This document shows, in pieces, positions 1 to 7,721 of a stretch of 42,187 nt of DNA. A program made the position numbers and the translations under genes. Below the pieces are notes generated by a model. The model ran no database searches, was not told where the DNA came from, and saw nothing but the letters and a program-made list of their open reading frames with translations. Position 1 is the stretch's first letter; each line of letters starts with the position of its first letter. Origin of the DNA: Funiculus sociatus GB2-C1 (GTDB taxonomy: Bacteria > Cyanobacteriota > Cyanobacteriia > Cyanobacteriales > FACHB-T130); assembly GCF_039962115.1 (NCBI RefSeq), contig NZ_JAMPKJ010000051.1, positions 1 to 42,187 on the forward strand, read 5' to 3'.

Positions 1-2
1 AT

Positions 3-213
3 ATTCCTAACAGTGCAGTTATTGCTAGAGTCCGCTCTCAACTCGCCATCTCCACTGGTTCTGCCTGCTCATAAGGTGTAGAAACACTTTCCCATGTCCT
101 TCAAGCGCTTAGCAATAGAAGCGATGTTGCAACGTATCGAGGCCGCTAGGGGGTGGAGAGCGATCACATCCGAAGAAGAACTGCGAGAGTTGCTAGGATT
201 GCACAACGAGTGA
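3..213 (+). pseudogene. C-terminal remnant of a cysteine desulfurase (DndA/IscS-like)
   Basis: The window opens inside this gene. The first frame reads to LAISTGSACS, the loop that carries the catalytic Cys of class V cysteine desulfurases, then meets TAA at 72-74, one codon after that Cys-Ser. The same frame resumes as GVETLSHVLQAL, the usual continuation of this family, so the stop looks like a nonsense mutation. Similarity then passes to another frame (94-213, from MSFKRLAIEA to SEEELRELLGLHNE), which resembles the family's final 'FTTEEEI' helix, so a frameshift is also likely. Such enzymes take sulfur from cysteine for Fe-S clusters, tRNA thiolation or DNA phosphorothioation. I see no dnd genes here. 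The N-terminal part lies outside the window. Confidence 0.6.
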
Positions 214-358
214 CCCAGCTCCCCCAGCAACCTATCCCACGCTTCTCTAGAGCATGACCAGCGTAAGAAACCAGAAACTCCAAGTAAGAACCCAACTTTA
301 TTGGGAACCAAAAATTAACTCATCACCTTGCCAACCATAACAATTACCCACCTTAACC

Positions 359-1474
359 ATGAAGAAAGACTTTAACGATCCCAAGACCCTAATCGATGAC
401 CGCACTCCGGTTCCTAAACAAACAATAGACTTGACAACAGCTTTACAAGGGAAACAGGTTACGGTGCGGGAGTTGAAGTTTGGAGAGGGCTTTCAGAAGC
501 TTGTGAAACCACCTCACTTTGATGCGATTCAATTTCTCAACTCAATGATGGGAGTTGATGAAAACACAATTACGATGGAAGCCAGCGTTGGCGAACATTT
601 TTCCTGCCCAGAATCGGCAAGGAAGGCTTTCGCGTCAATAAATCAACTGAGGCACCTGACTATTGATTACAAGAAGGTTAATGGTGTTGATCACCTATGG
701 TGCAAAAGGGAAAATTCCGACAGTAATAATAGCGATCGCGCCAGCGCAAACAAGAACGTAGATCGCGTCGGATGCAAAGAGAAAAATTCTAACGGTAATT
801 CCAAAGATAGGGAAGAGGAAAACTACATAACAGCAGCCAAGTACCTACCAGGCCTACTACGAGAGAACGGCGACATTCTGGTTAAGTCCGATCAACAAGA
901 GATATTTGCCCAATTCAAGAAAGCATACAGAACCCAAGCTCTATGGATTGAGCATTACCGCCTAGGAAGCTCAGACATTCTAACCGAGTCAGGGTTCAAA
1001 CCTCCAACTGAAAGGCAGTATAGACCCGGCAAGATATCTGCGAAGCTTCATGAGCTTATCCAGGATATGTGGGCAGAGGCACAAATTAACCAAAATTCAC
1101 TATGCAAATGGATATTGGCTTTCGATTGCCCATCTCAAGCCTGGTTGACTTTGGAAGCTATCTTACTACTCAACCAATGGGACGAACATACCCCCAAAAA
1201 TGGGTTTCAGCTATATCAAGCGGAGCAGGCTACTCTGAAGCGGCTTAGAGAACCCGAAGGGATTAAAGTTAGTTTGCTCTACTCCGACAACGAAAAAGAA
1301 AATTTTTTATTTCTTAAGGACGCCTTCTTCGTTACCCTCATCCAATTACTGAAATCTGGAGTCGAGCTAGCCGAATACCAAGCCTATTTGAACGCCAAAA
1401 CAGGAGAAGCCAATGCCGCCCGTAAAGGCGAAAAAGGCAAGCGTTCAAACAAAGGGTTTGGGACGTCAAAATAA
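359..1474 (+). CDS. hypothetical protein, 371 aa
   Basis: I do not recognise this protein. It has no signal peptide or membrane segment. Residues about 114-153 form an Asn/Ser/Lys-rich hydrophilic linker (KRENSDSNNSD, NSNGNSKDREEE) separating two better-packed parts. The second part has Trp- and Leu-rich helices (QALWIEHYRLG, CKWILAFDCPSQAWL, LEAILLLNQWDE) and a basic tail (ARKGEKGKRSNKGFG). A HIP1 site lies in the linker DNA, so the linker may have grown from repeats. The ATG at 359 has no clear Shine-Dalgarno. The last bases meet the R5 segment: in the frame one base away the DNA reads GLGRQNNWLFRT-stop, the same WLFRT ending found at the other R5 copy, so the original C-terminus may have been frameshifted. 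Confidence 0.55.
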   Translation: MKKDFNDPKTLIDDRTPVPKQTIDLTTALQGKQVTVRELKFGEGFQKLVKPPHFDAIQFLNSMMGVDENTITMEASVGEHFSCPESARKAFASINQLRHLTIDYKKVNGVDHLWCKRENSDSNNSDRASANKNVDRVGCKEKNSNGNSKDREEENYITAAKYLPGLLRENGDILVKSDQQEIFAQFKKAYRTQALWIEHYRLGSSDILTESGFKPPTERQYRPGKISAKLHELIQDMWAEAQINQNSLCKWILAFDCPSQAWLTLEAILLLNQWDEHTPKNGFQLYQAEQATLKRLREPEGIKVSLLYSDNEKENFLFLKDAFFVTLIQLLKSGVELAEYQAYLNAKTGEANAARKGEKGKRSNKGFGTSK

Positions 1475-1475
1475 T

Positions 1476-1664
1476 TGGCTCTTCCGTACCTGATATGCTA
1501 ATCCGCCTCCGGCGATGCCCCAAACTCTTGCACAGCAAGAGTTTGGGGCATTATTTTTAATTATTTTTAGCGGTAGAGGCGCTAAGAAGCCCCAAAGGTT
1601 TCTATTCCAGACTTTTCAGCCTTTTAAACTAATAGTTTGGCATACCGAGTAATGAAGAACCAAA
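1476..1664 (+). repeat. R5 copy 1, 189-bp conserved 3' segment (inverted partner at 24824-25011)
   Basis: Read by eye, this segment is roughly 85% identical to the reverse complement of 24824-25011. It starts inside a reading frame ending WLFRT-stop, continues through a perfect 15-bp stem-loop, a block GCGCTAAGAAGCCCC, and a short palindrome AAACTAATAGTTT, and ends at TAATGAAGAACCAAA. Both copies lie directly downstream of a reading frame, so it behaves as a shared 3' flank. I found no transposase or target duplication at its ends. Confidence 0.8.
1516..1558 (+). terminator. intrinsic terminator hairpin within R5
   Basis: TGCCCCAAACTCTTG (1516-1530) pairs perfectly with CAAGAGTTTGGGGCA (1536-1550) around a 5-base loop, followed by TTATTTTT. 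It sits 42 bp after the stop of the 371-aa gene and would end its transcript. The second R5 copy keeps a weaker hairpin at the same place. Confidence 0.7.
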
Positions 1665-2000
1665 TAATTTAATGAATGCTGGTTCTGTCATTAAACTTCA
1701 TATTGTAACGGTAAATTTACACAAAACTCGAAAATTGTACGCTTCTAACACGAGCAAAAAATACTCTGATAGTCTGATCCAGTAACTAAAAAGAAGAGCC
1801 AATACCTAGCTTTTAAGCCAAACGAATAAGCCTCGCTACTAGGAATTCAACGCAACTGGACTGGCAAAGTTCGGCAGAGTTTAATACCTAGTTGCAGGGA
1901 TACTCATTGATTTTCGCTCCTAGCTCACTTGATTTGGGTATAGGGTAGAAAACTTTGGCTCTTTGGCTCTTTAAAACCTTGTTGAAGTGTACAGATAATC
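1665..2000. other. non-coding stretch between R5 and the RHH-like gene
   Basis: No convincing reading frame. It holds scattered short repeats, including a tandem TTTGGCTCTTTGGCTCTT near 1950-1970 and a complementary AAGAGCCAA near 1794. It probably contains the promoter of the gene at 2001, but I cannot place -35 or -10 boxes with confidence. Confidence 0.4.
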
Positions 2001-2267
2001 ATGTCCAAGCCAAAAAAAATCAAAAGAAAAGGTAGACCCCGCTTAGAACACGAGAAAAAAGCAAGTTCTAAAGGAAGGAAATCAATGCGAGGTCAGCCTG
2101 AAGCCTATGACGAACTTAAAAAAATTGTTTCTTTGAGTCTTACCCCAACCGCTTTGACAGGATTAGATGAATTCAGTGCTTGTTTAAATATTTCTCGCAG
2201 TGAATTGGTTGAGCGAATCGGTCGGGGTCTGCTGACGATCTCTGAACTGACAACGAAGACCGAGTGA
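2001..2267 (+). CDS. small ribbon-helix-helix-like DNA-binding protein, 88 aa
   Basis: The protein has a very basic N-terminus (SKPKKIKRKGRPRLEHEKK, with an AT-hook-like KGRPR) and a C-terminal half KIVSLSLTPTALTGLDE followed by NISRSELVERIGRGLL. This is the beta-strand, helix, turn, helix pattern of ribbon-helix-helix repressors, in which the strand reads the DNA and a Ser-rich turn caps helix 2. It lies about 430 bp upstream of the tyrosine recombinase on the same strand. A role as repressor or directionality factor for that recombinase is an inference from position only. No clear Shine-Dalgarno precedes the ATG. Confidence 0.55.
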   Translation: MSKPKKIKRKGRPRLEHEKKASSKGRKSMRGQPEAYDELKKIVSLSLTPTALTGLDEFSACLNISRSELVERIGRGLLTISELTTKTE

Positions 2268-2394
2268 AACTTACGTTTCTACTTGGACTAGAGGCCTGGA
2301 GCTACTAAGTAAGAGCTAAATGACTCGCCCTTCCCAGATGAGTAAAAGGTTGCTTCAATCCTTAGCCTTTAATAAACCTAGAAAGGCGGAGGAT

Positions 2395-2456
2395 TAGGAT
2401 TTATTTAATACCTAAAATTTATTAGGTATTCGCTAATTATTTATTAATAAATCCTA
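2395..2456. promoter_or_regulatory. nested inverted repeat upstream of the tyrosine recombinase
   Basis: Outer arms TAGGATTTATT (2395-2405) and AATAAATCCTA (2446-2456) match perfectly. Inside them AATACCTAA (2407-2415) and TTAGGTATT (2422-2430) form a second perfect stem with a 6-base loop. The AT-rich double palindrome lies in a 430-bp gap without genes, about 245 bp before the recombinase start. It could be a recombinase binding site, an operator for the RHH-like protein, or a cruciform; the sequence alone does not decide. Confidence 0.55.
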
Positions 2457-2700
2457 GGGTTTTGGCGCTGAAAATAATACTCCAAAAGGGTTGAGCATTT
2501 ATATAGCTAGTTGCCGCAGATAGCGATGAATTCAAAAGCTACAATAGCAAACGAGGCTATCTATAATAAATAAACGACTAAAGGAGGTTAGAGATAAAAA
2601 GATGAGCAAAACTTGAATCATTGGCACCGTAATCCGAGAGCTTTTAAATAATAGCTCAATGGCAATTTAATTTTTTTGTGTACCGTCAGAGGCATTTATT

Positions 2701-4809
2701 ATGCAGGACTCTCTCACTTGCTGGTCAGTATTCGAGATGTATGAAGAACAAGTTCGAGCGATATATCCAGAGTCGAAAGCTAAACGAATTATTAATGAAT
2801 TTCGTTGCGCTACCTTACGGTTCTGGTTATCACAATTAGGCTTTAGTAGGGCAACATCAGGTCGAAAGATGACAAAAGTCGAGAGCGAGGCAGCTAAAGA
2901 GTTTCTAAAAACTTTAAGAGTTGAAGTACTGCTCAGCGCCCGTCAAACAATACAGCAGGCTTTCCAGAGCCAAAAAGCGTCTATTGCTAGCCAAAACACT
3001 TACGGAAATCGATTTAACCAATTTTTGAGTTGGAGCGAACAACAACAGTGGTGGCCAGCTAAAGGTTCGCGGCGGGCGATAGTGAAACAGCAATCCTGCC
3101 CATCCATGAAAAATATTTACGGCAAGACCTCCAACACTCCCTTGACCGAGCGGAGGACAATGCATCAGGAATACAAGCTCAAGCCTCAAGACACGCCGGC
3201 TCCGTTACAAAAAGAATTGGATGACTTTTATCAATATTTAACTGACCCAGAGTGCCCGTTCCGCGTGATTGACCCAATTAGCGAATTATCCGCATTAAAA
3301 TACACCAAGGATATACGTCTAATGCTTGGCTGGTTTTGTTACCACCGCACACCGCCAATTAGTTTAGAGGAAGTGCGTTTGTCACATTTGATTTCTGTGC
3401 TTAGGCAAGAAGACTTAGAACATCTCAATAGCAAAGAACAGGCAAAACTATGGAAACAGCAGAAGCAAACCCTTGAAACTTGGCTGTGCAGTTATTTTCG
3501 TTTCTTGAGAGAAGTCCTCCTCTCGAAAAGTCCTTCTACCAAACGCAATAAGTTAGGGGCGCTTTTAGCACTGGCTAAGTTTCTCTACACCAGTGAGGTG
3601 GAGGAAAACGCGGATTACAAGCAGATTCCTCTGTTCAAAGCGCTCAACAACCACTTAAGTTCAGTGAGAAAGGATGTCAGCGAGTGGGTGAAAAATCGGC
3701 AGTCTGTTTCAGATTTTGAGAAGAAGTGGCCGGATACGGCAGAAGGCGAGACAGCGCTGGAAGTTGTTAGAACCAAAATTGTAGAACCGTTGCGTTTAGA
3801 GTGCCGACCCAGAAACAGCCAAGGTCGATTTCGGGGAGGCTTTGCCATTGCTAAAAGCTATCAAGATTACTTAAAGTGGTCGCTGCTTGCCGACATCCCC
3901 GCAAGGCGGCAACAAGAATACCGTACTTTAAGAATTGCGCTGATTTGTCCTGTTAAGCGTCCAGAATCCGTACCACCTGACGGCTTTTATCATCCCCTGC
4001 CGCCTGCACAAGTGCGTCAAAAGCATTGGGACGGCAAAATTAAGGACAATTATCTTTACTTTACCTATGTCCACGAGAAAAAGCCTTATCCGCAAGGGGT
4101 CTGGGTGCTGGACATTCAGCAGTACAAAACCTGCTCGACTCACGGCGCTCAATCCATAGTAATTCCCAACCGCCAGTTGGCTGACGGCAGTTGCTTCTAT
4201 GATTACTTAGAACAGTATTTGTACGGCAGTTGGATCTGTGAGGGTTATAAAAATCGGCAGGTCTATGATTGGTGGCAGCCCCAGTTAAAGGGACAGTGGG
4301 GACGCTGGGTGACAAATGGGCGAGCTGAATTCAATCCGTTGGATACCTTCTATCTGCCAACGGGTGTCAATTCGTCCAAGTGGCCTTGGGGCTATGTGTT
4401 TGTCCTCCCCAAAATTAGCATCGGAGCATCAGCTTCGCAGTTTGGTTCCTCGTTTGAAAGTACCTCTCATCGTTTTATTGGTAAGCGGATGTCACCCCAT
4501 ATGATGCGGTCTATCTGGGCGACTTGGGCGTATCAAGTCCGGCTTGATGACGCCCAAACTCGGTCATTAGCTTATGCGATGGGACATAACGTGGAGACAT
4601 TACGGGGAATGTATGAGCGCTGTACTCCGGAAGAGAAGCGCCGACCGATTGAGGAGGTGATTGAGGAGCTGTTGTTTAAGCAGCCGCCATTACCTGAGTT
4701 GAAGCAGGAAGCGAACACCGAGTCCGAAAGTTTGCTTGCCCAGTTGCAGAAGTTAAGTCCTCTGGAACGAGAACAGCTCATGGCGATGCTGGATATGCTG
4801 GATAAGTAA
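2701..4809 (+). CDS. large tyrosine recombinase/integrase, 702 aa
   Basis: The C-terminus carries the catalytic signature of tyrosine recombinases: HMMR at residues 600-603, MGH with His629, and Tyr638 in GMYER nine residues later. The box I arginine is probably in ARRQQEYR (residues about 401-408). These enzymes cut and rejoin DNA through a phosphotyrosine bond. At 702 aa it is about twice the usual 300-400. The extra length lies in the N-terminal 390 residues and in a segment between boxes I and II containing a YGSWICEGYKNRQVYDWW stretch. It is intact, with a Leu-rich tail (LAQLQKLSPLEREQLMAML). It may mobilise the element it sits on, but no attachment-site pair could be assigned. The ATG at 2701 has a weak ribosome site. 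Confidence 0.8.
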   Translation: MQDSLTCWSVFEMYEEQVRAIYPESKAKRIINEFRCATLRFWLSQLGFSRATSGRKMTKVESEAAKEFLKTLRVEVLLSARQTIQQAFQSQKASIASQNTYGNRFNQFLSWSEQQQWWPAKGSRRAIVKQQSCPSMKNIYGKTSNTPLTERRTMHQEYKLKPQDTPAPLQKELDDFYQYLTDPECPFRVIDPISELSALKYTKDIRLMLGWFCYHRTPPISLEEVRLSHLISVLRQEDLEHLNSKEQAKLWKQQKQTLETWLCSYFRFLREVLLSKSPSTKRNKLGALLALAKFLYTSEVEENADYKQIPLFKALNNHLSSVRKDVSEWVKNRQSVSDFEKKWPDTAEGETALEVVRTKIVEPLRLECRPRNSQGRFRGGFAIAKSYQDYLKWSLLADIPARRQQEYRTLRIALICPVKRPESVPPDGFYHPLPPAQVRQKHWDGKIKDNYLYFTYVHEKKPYPQGVWVLDIQQYKTCSTHGAQSIVIPNRQLADGSCFYDYLEQYLYGSWICEGYKNRQVYDWWQPQLKGQWGRWVTNGRAEFNPLDTFYLPTGVNSSKWPWGYVFVLPKISIGASASQFGSSFESTSHRFIGKRMSPHMMRSIWATWAYQVRLDDAQTRSLAYAMGHNVETLRGMYERCTPEEKRRPIEEVIEELLFKQPPLPELKQEANTESESLLAQLQKLSPLEREQLMAMLDMLDK

Positions 4810-5173
4810 TGGGGCTGCTATCTTGACCGATGGTGGGTATTCTAGGGGCCAGGCTTGAGGGTTTGGATCGTCTTCCAGCTCCGACTTTTCTTGGCTATTG
4901 TTGGGTGTGGCTGCAATAGAAGTAAGTACCCTGGTTGGTGAGATTGAATGCGATCGCTATGTACTTGGGAAGCTTTAATTCCAATTAAGTTACTTGCACA
5001 ACTTCGTTGTCACCAGCTTTCCAGGGGCGTGCGATCGCATTCAATCCTTTTTTAAAAGGGGGGAAATGGAATTCATAGTCCCCCTTTCTAAGGAGGATTT
5101 AGGGGGATAAATCAAGGTTCTGCAACGCCAGAGGATGTTTGGAAATACACAGAGAGTACAAAAAGAAAAAGTC
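4810..5173. other. intergenic stretch with a C/G-run dispersed repeat
   Basis: No gene seen. Near 5051-5108 an AAAAGGGGGG run and a TCCCCCTTTCTAAGGAGG block face each other, followed by GATTTAGGGGGAT. This arrangement is common as a dispersed intergenic repeat in cyanobacteria, often near insertion sequences. Two HIP1 sites are present. Confidence 0.4.
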
Positions 5174-5475
5174 TCAGGCAAGCCTGCGTAGCATCAGTCG
5201 GATTATGGCGATATAAATGAACGCTTCCTCAGAGGTAGGGATTGGCTCATAATCGACATTTAAGCCACGACAGCAATGCAGCCAAGCGTAAGTGCGTTCA
5301 ACGGTCCAACGCTTAGAAAGTAGGAGGAATCCTTGAGCGGCTTCCGGTCGCAGAACCACCTCTAAAATTCAAGGGAAGGTATCAATGACCCAATGCAGAA
5401 AAGTTTTTCTCGAAAAGCCACCATCGGCCCAAATTCGAGTCAGTTGACTCACATCTTGTACCAAGAAATCTTGAT
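5174..5475 (-). pseudogene. IS5-family transposase remnant
   Basis: On the minus strand the reading frame gives LTRIWADGGFSRKTFLHWV, then a TGA where a Trp is expected, then ILEVVLRPEAAQGFLLL, KRWTVERTYAWLHCCRGL and SSEAFIYIA-like residues to IRLMLRRLA-stop. RWxVERTxAW with the final Glu is the C-terminal signature of IS5-type DDE transposases, and WADGGF fits the second Asp region. Only the C-terminal third remains and it has a nonsense codon, so it is inactive. Inverted ends could not be placed. Confidence 0.75.
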
Positions 5476-5597
5476 ATCTATTCCTTGGGCTTGGAGCAAG
5501 GGAAGCAATTGTAAAATGTCAGTTAACAAAGCGCATAAGCTGCGTAGCAGCTTATCCAGATATTGAGCGATGGTGGGAGATTGTTTGTAGTAGCTAC

Positions 5598-5810
5598 TTG
5601 ATGGTTAGTCTTTATTCAGACCAAAGGGGCCTCTCTTTGCCACAACGAGAGTCACAACGAAAGCCAAAATTGGCTGATCATCCCTGGTGGGATAAGGCAA
5701 AAGGCTGGAAGAATATTCTGAACAATCTCCGTTTAATAATTCAACCTTTTATCTTATTTAATTTAATTCGTCCTTGGCTCACAGTTTTTCCTATCCCCAA
5801 TTATCTTTAG
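5598..5810 (+). pseudogene. probable C-terminal fragment of another DDE transposase
   Basis: This 70-aa frame (SLYSDQRGLSLPQRESQRK, then KGWKNILNNLRLIIQPF and RPWLTVFPIPNYL) resembles the tail of IS4-like transposases found in cyanobacteria. The frame seems to go on in the next register (LGFAKLQSIVNYLAY) to about 5900, suggesting a frameshift. It lies head-to-head with the IS5 remnant, so an older insertion site may have collected both. The assignment is from recollection of the family tail and is uncertain. Confidence 0.4.
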
Positions 5811-5980
5811 GATTTGCTAAACTTCAATCCATTGTTAATTATCTTGCTTATCCCATTTTTATCTTCCTACCTCACCCTAATTTCTATTTTTCCTCTGCCT
5901 AAAGTGACAAAAGAGAGGTATCCTTACATCTTTAGGACTACCCAAAAAACCTTCTAGTTCTTAGAGAGAGTTGGAGTCTT

Positions 5981-7714
5981 TCAAAACGGCTGATAGCGCA
6001 CAGAAAAGTAGAGGCCGTTTTCTTGCAGCGAGTTTCCCCTTTCGCCAACTGAAATTAAGGGGATGCCGTAGTCTACGCGCAATGATAAATCGGGCGTAAT
6101 CAGCCAGCGCAAACCCAGCCCTAAACTGGCAATTGTCGCTGGGTCGGGGTCAATTTCTCGATTATTCCAGGCTGTACCGATTTCAAAAAAAGGCGCTAAC
6201 TGTAATATTCTGGGGTCTGATGTGAGGGGAACACGAACCTCGACTGAAGCCAGGATGCCATTGTCGGAAACCAGTTGGTTTTGCCGGTAGCCGCGAACTG
6301 TATCGACTCCACCCATACTGAAGCGTTCTAAAGACAGCAAAGAATCTGGAGTTAGCTGAGCATCAATTCGCGCTACTAGCAGATTTCTGGGTGATAACTG
6401 TTGCACCCACTGAAATTGTCCTACCCAGGAAAAGAATTGCCCGTCAGTACCCGTGTTGTTGATGGTCGTATCAAACGCATTTATCCCTAGACTGAATTGA
6501 GACCGGGCGGCTAAGACTCGTCTTGTACCGCGATTGACCCAATCTTGAGAAAACCGAATTACCGTAACTTTGGATTCCCCATCTTCGGGACCTTCTGTGA
6601 AGGAAAAGGGCCTGTCGTCGAGGATATACGTTTGGCTACGACGCAAATTTAAACCTAAGCTTAATGCAAATTCACGGGTTGGTGTTCTTGTGATGGGTTG
6701 ACGGAAACCGAGGGAATAGGTTTGAGTCTCGCTTCTGATACCGACATCCCGGAAATCTTCTTCAATAATGCGGCTATCACCATTGTTATAGCGGAAGCTA
6801 AGGGTACCGTTACGAGCATTCACGGGGATCGTATAGTTGATGTCGTAGAGGTTGAGTCCTTCAGTACGACCGTATTGGGCGGCTAAGCGATCGCCAAATC
6901 CCAACACGTTATTATGGCTGACTTCTACGCTGCCTTGGACGGAACCAATGCTGGGAGATTGGTTGTTGTCTACGCCGAACGCAGTGTGAAAGGCGGGTGC
7001 TTCTTTGAGAGAGACTCGTAAGATATTGTTACCGGGAGTGCTGCCTGCTACTAACTCGGCGTTCACCTGCTCGATGAGCGGATCGAGTTGCAACAGTTGC
7101 AAGGCTTCTTCTAGGCGTTGCTGGTTTAAGGGGGTAGAGGTGGCACGAATGATGCGCGATCGCACGTATCCTTCTCGCAATCGCCTTAACCCACCGATTT
7201 CAATCTGCTCGATTTCGCCCTCTACGACTTGAATTTGGACTATACCACTGTTGAGGTCTTGATTGTTGGGCAGGAAGGCTCCAGAGGTGATGTAGCCCTT
7301 TTTAATATAGAGTTGAATAATGGCAGAGCGCAGTTCGAGCAACTCTTCAAGCGTGACTGAGCGGTTCTCGTAGGGCTGAGTCAAGGCGGCGATTTCGTCC
7401 TGTAAGACGGTATTTCCCACCACTTCTATTTTTTTGATGAAGATGCGATCGCTTGATGGGGGAGTTACTTCAGGTGACTCTTGGGCTGGGGGAGTTTGCA
7501 GTTCCGGTAGTGGTGGTAATGTAGGCGTTTCACCAGGGAGGGGACGGGGTGATTCAGATGGTTTGGGAATGGTTTGCTCAACTGCGTTAGGTGCGGTTGG
7601 GGGAATGGTGACGCCTGGTGGTGGTGTGGACTGAGCGACTGCACTGAGGGTAAGGCAAGCTGAGGTTGTGATGCTTGAACCTGAAATGGCAACCCACCTT
7701 GGGATTAGGTACAT
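5981..7714 (-). CDS. TpsB outer-membrane transporter of two-partner secretion (ShlB/FhaC/HecB type)
   Basis: The product (577 aa) forms the outer-membrane beta-barrel that exports the TpsA protein. After a signal-like N-terminus and a Pro-rich linker (residues about 30-85) comes the POTRA part (IFIKKIEVVGNTVLQDEI, then LYIKKGYITSGAFLP and VQVVEGEIEQIEI-type strands). The barrel starts at about residue 240 and contains RFSMGGVDTVRGYRQ, the conserved VRGY/F motif of barrel strands in this family. The final residue is Phe (SVRYQPF), the normal end of an outer-membrane barrel. The gene starts seven bases after the tpsA stop codon, so the two are co-transcribed and probably translationally coupled. 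Confidence 0.92.
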   Translation of the reverse strand: MYLIPRWVAISGSSITTSACLTLSAVAQSTPPPGVTIPPTAPNAVEQTIPKPSESPRPLPGETPTLPPLPELQTPPAQESPEVTPPSSDRIFIKKIEVVGNTVLQDEIAALTQPYENRSVTLEELLELRSAIIQLYIKKGYITSGAFLPNNQDLNSGIVQIQVVEGEIEQIEIGGLRRLREGYVRSRIIRATSTPLNQQRLEEALQLLQLDPLIEQVNAELVAGSTPGNNILRVSLKEAPAFHTAFGVDNNQSPSIGSVQGSVEVSHNNVLGFGDRLAAQYGRTEGLNLYDINYTIPVNARNGTLSFRYNNGDSRIIEEDFRDVGIRSETQTYSLGFRQPITRTPTREFALSLGLNLRRSQTYILDDRPFSFTEGPEDGESKVTVIRFSQDWVNRGTRRVLAARSQFSLGINAFDTTINNTGTDGQFFSWVGQFQWVQQLSPRNLLVARIDAQLTPDSLLSLERFSMGGVDTVRGYRQNQLVSDNGILASVEVRVPLTSDPRILQLAPFFEIGTAWNNREIDPDPATIASLGLGLRWLITPDLSLRVDYGIPLISVGERGNSLQENGLYFSVRYQPF

Positions 7715-7721
7715 ATTTATG

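Noticed and set aside
5048-5117. C/G-run repeat as a terminator of the recombinase gene
   Set aside because: It lies over 200 bp after the stop, the facing arms do not form a tight stem followed by T, and the pattern is a common dispersed repeat.
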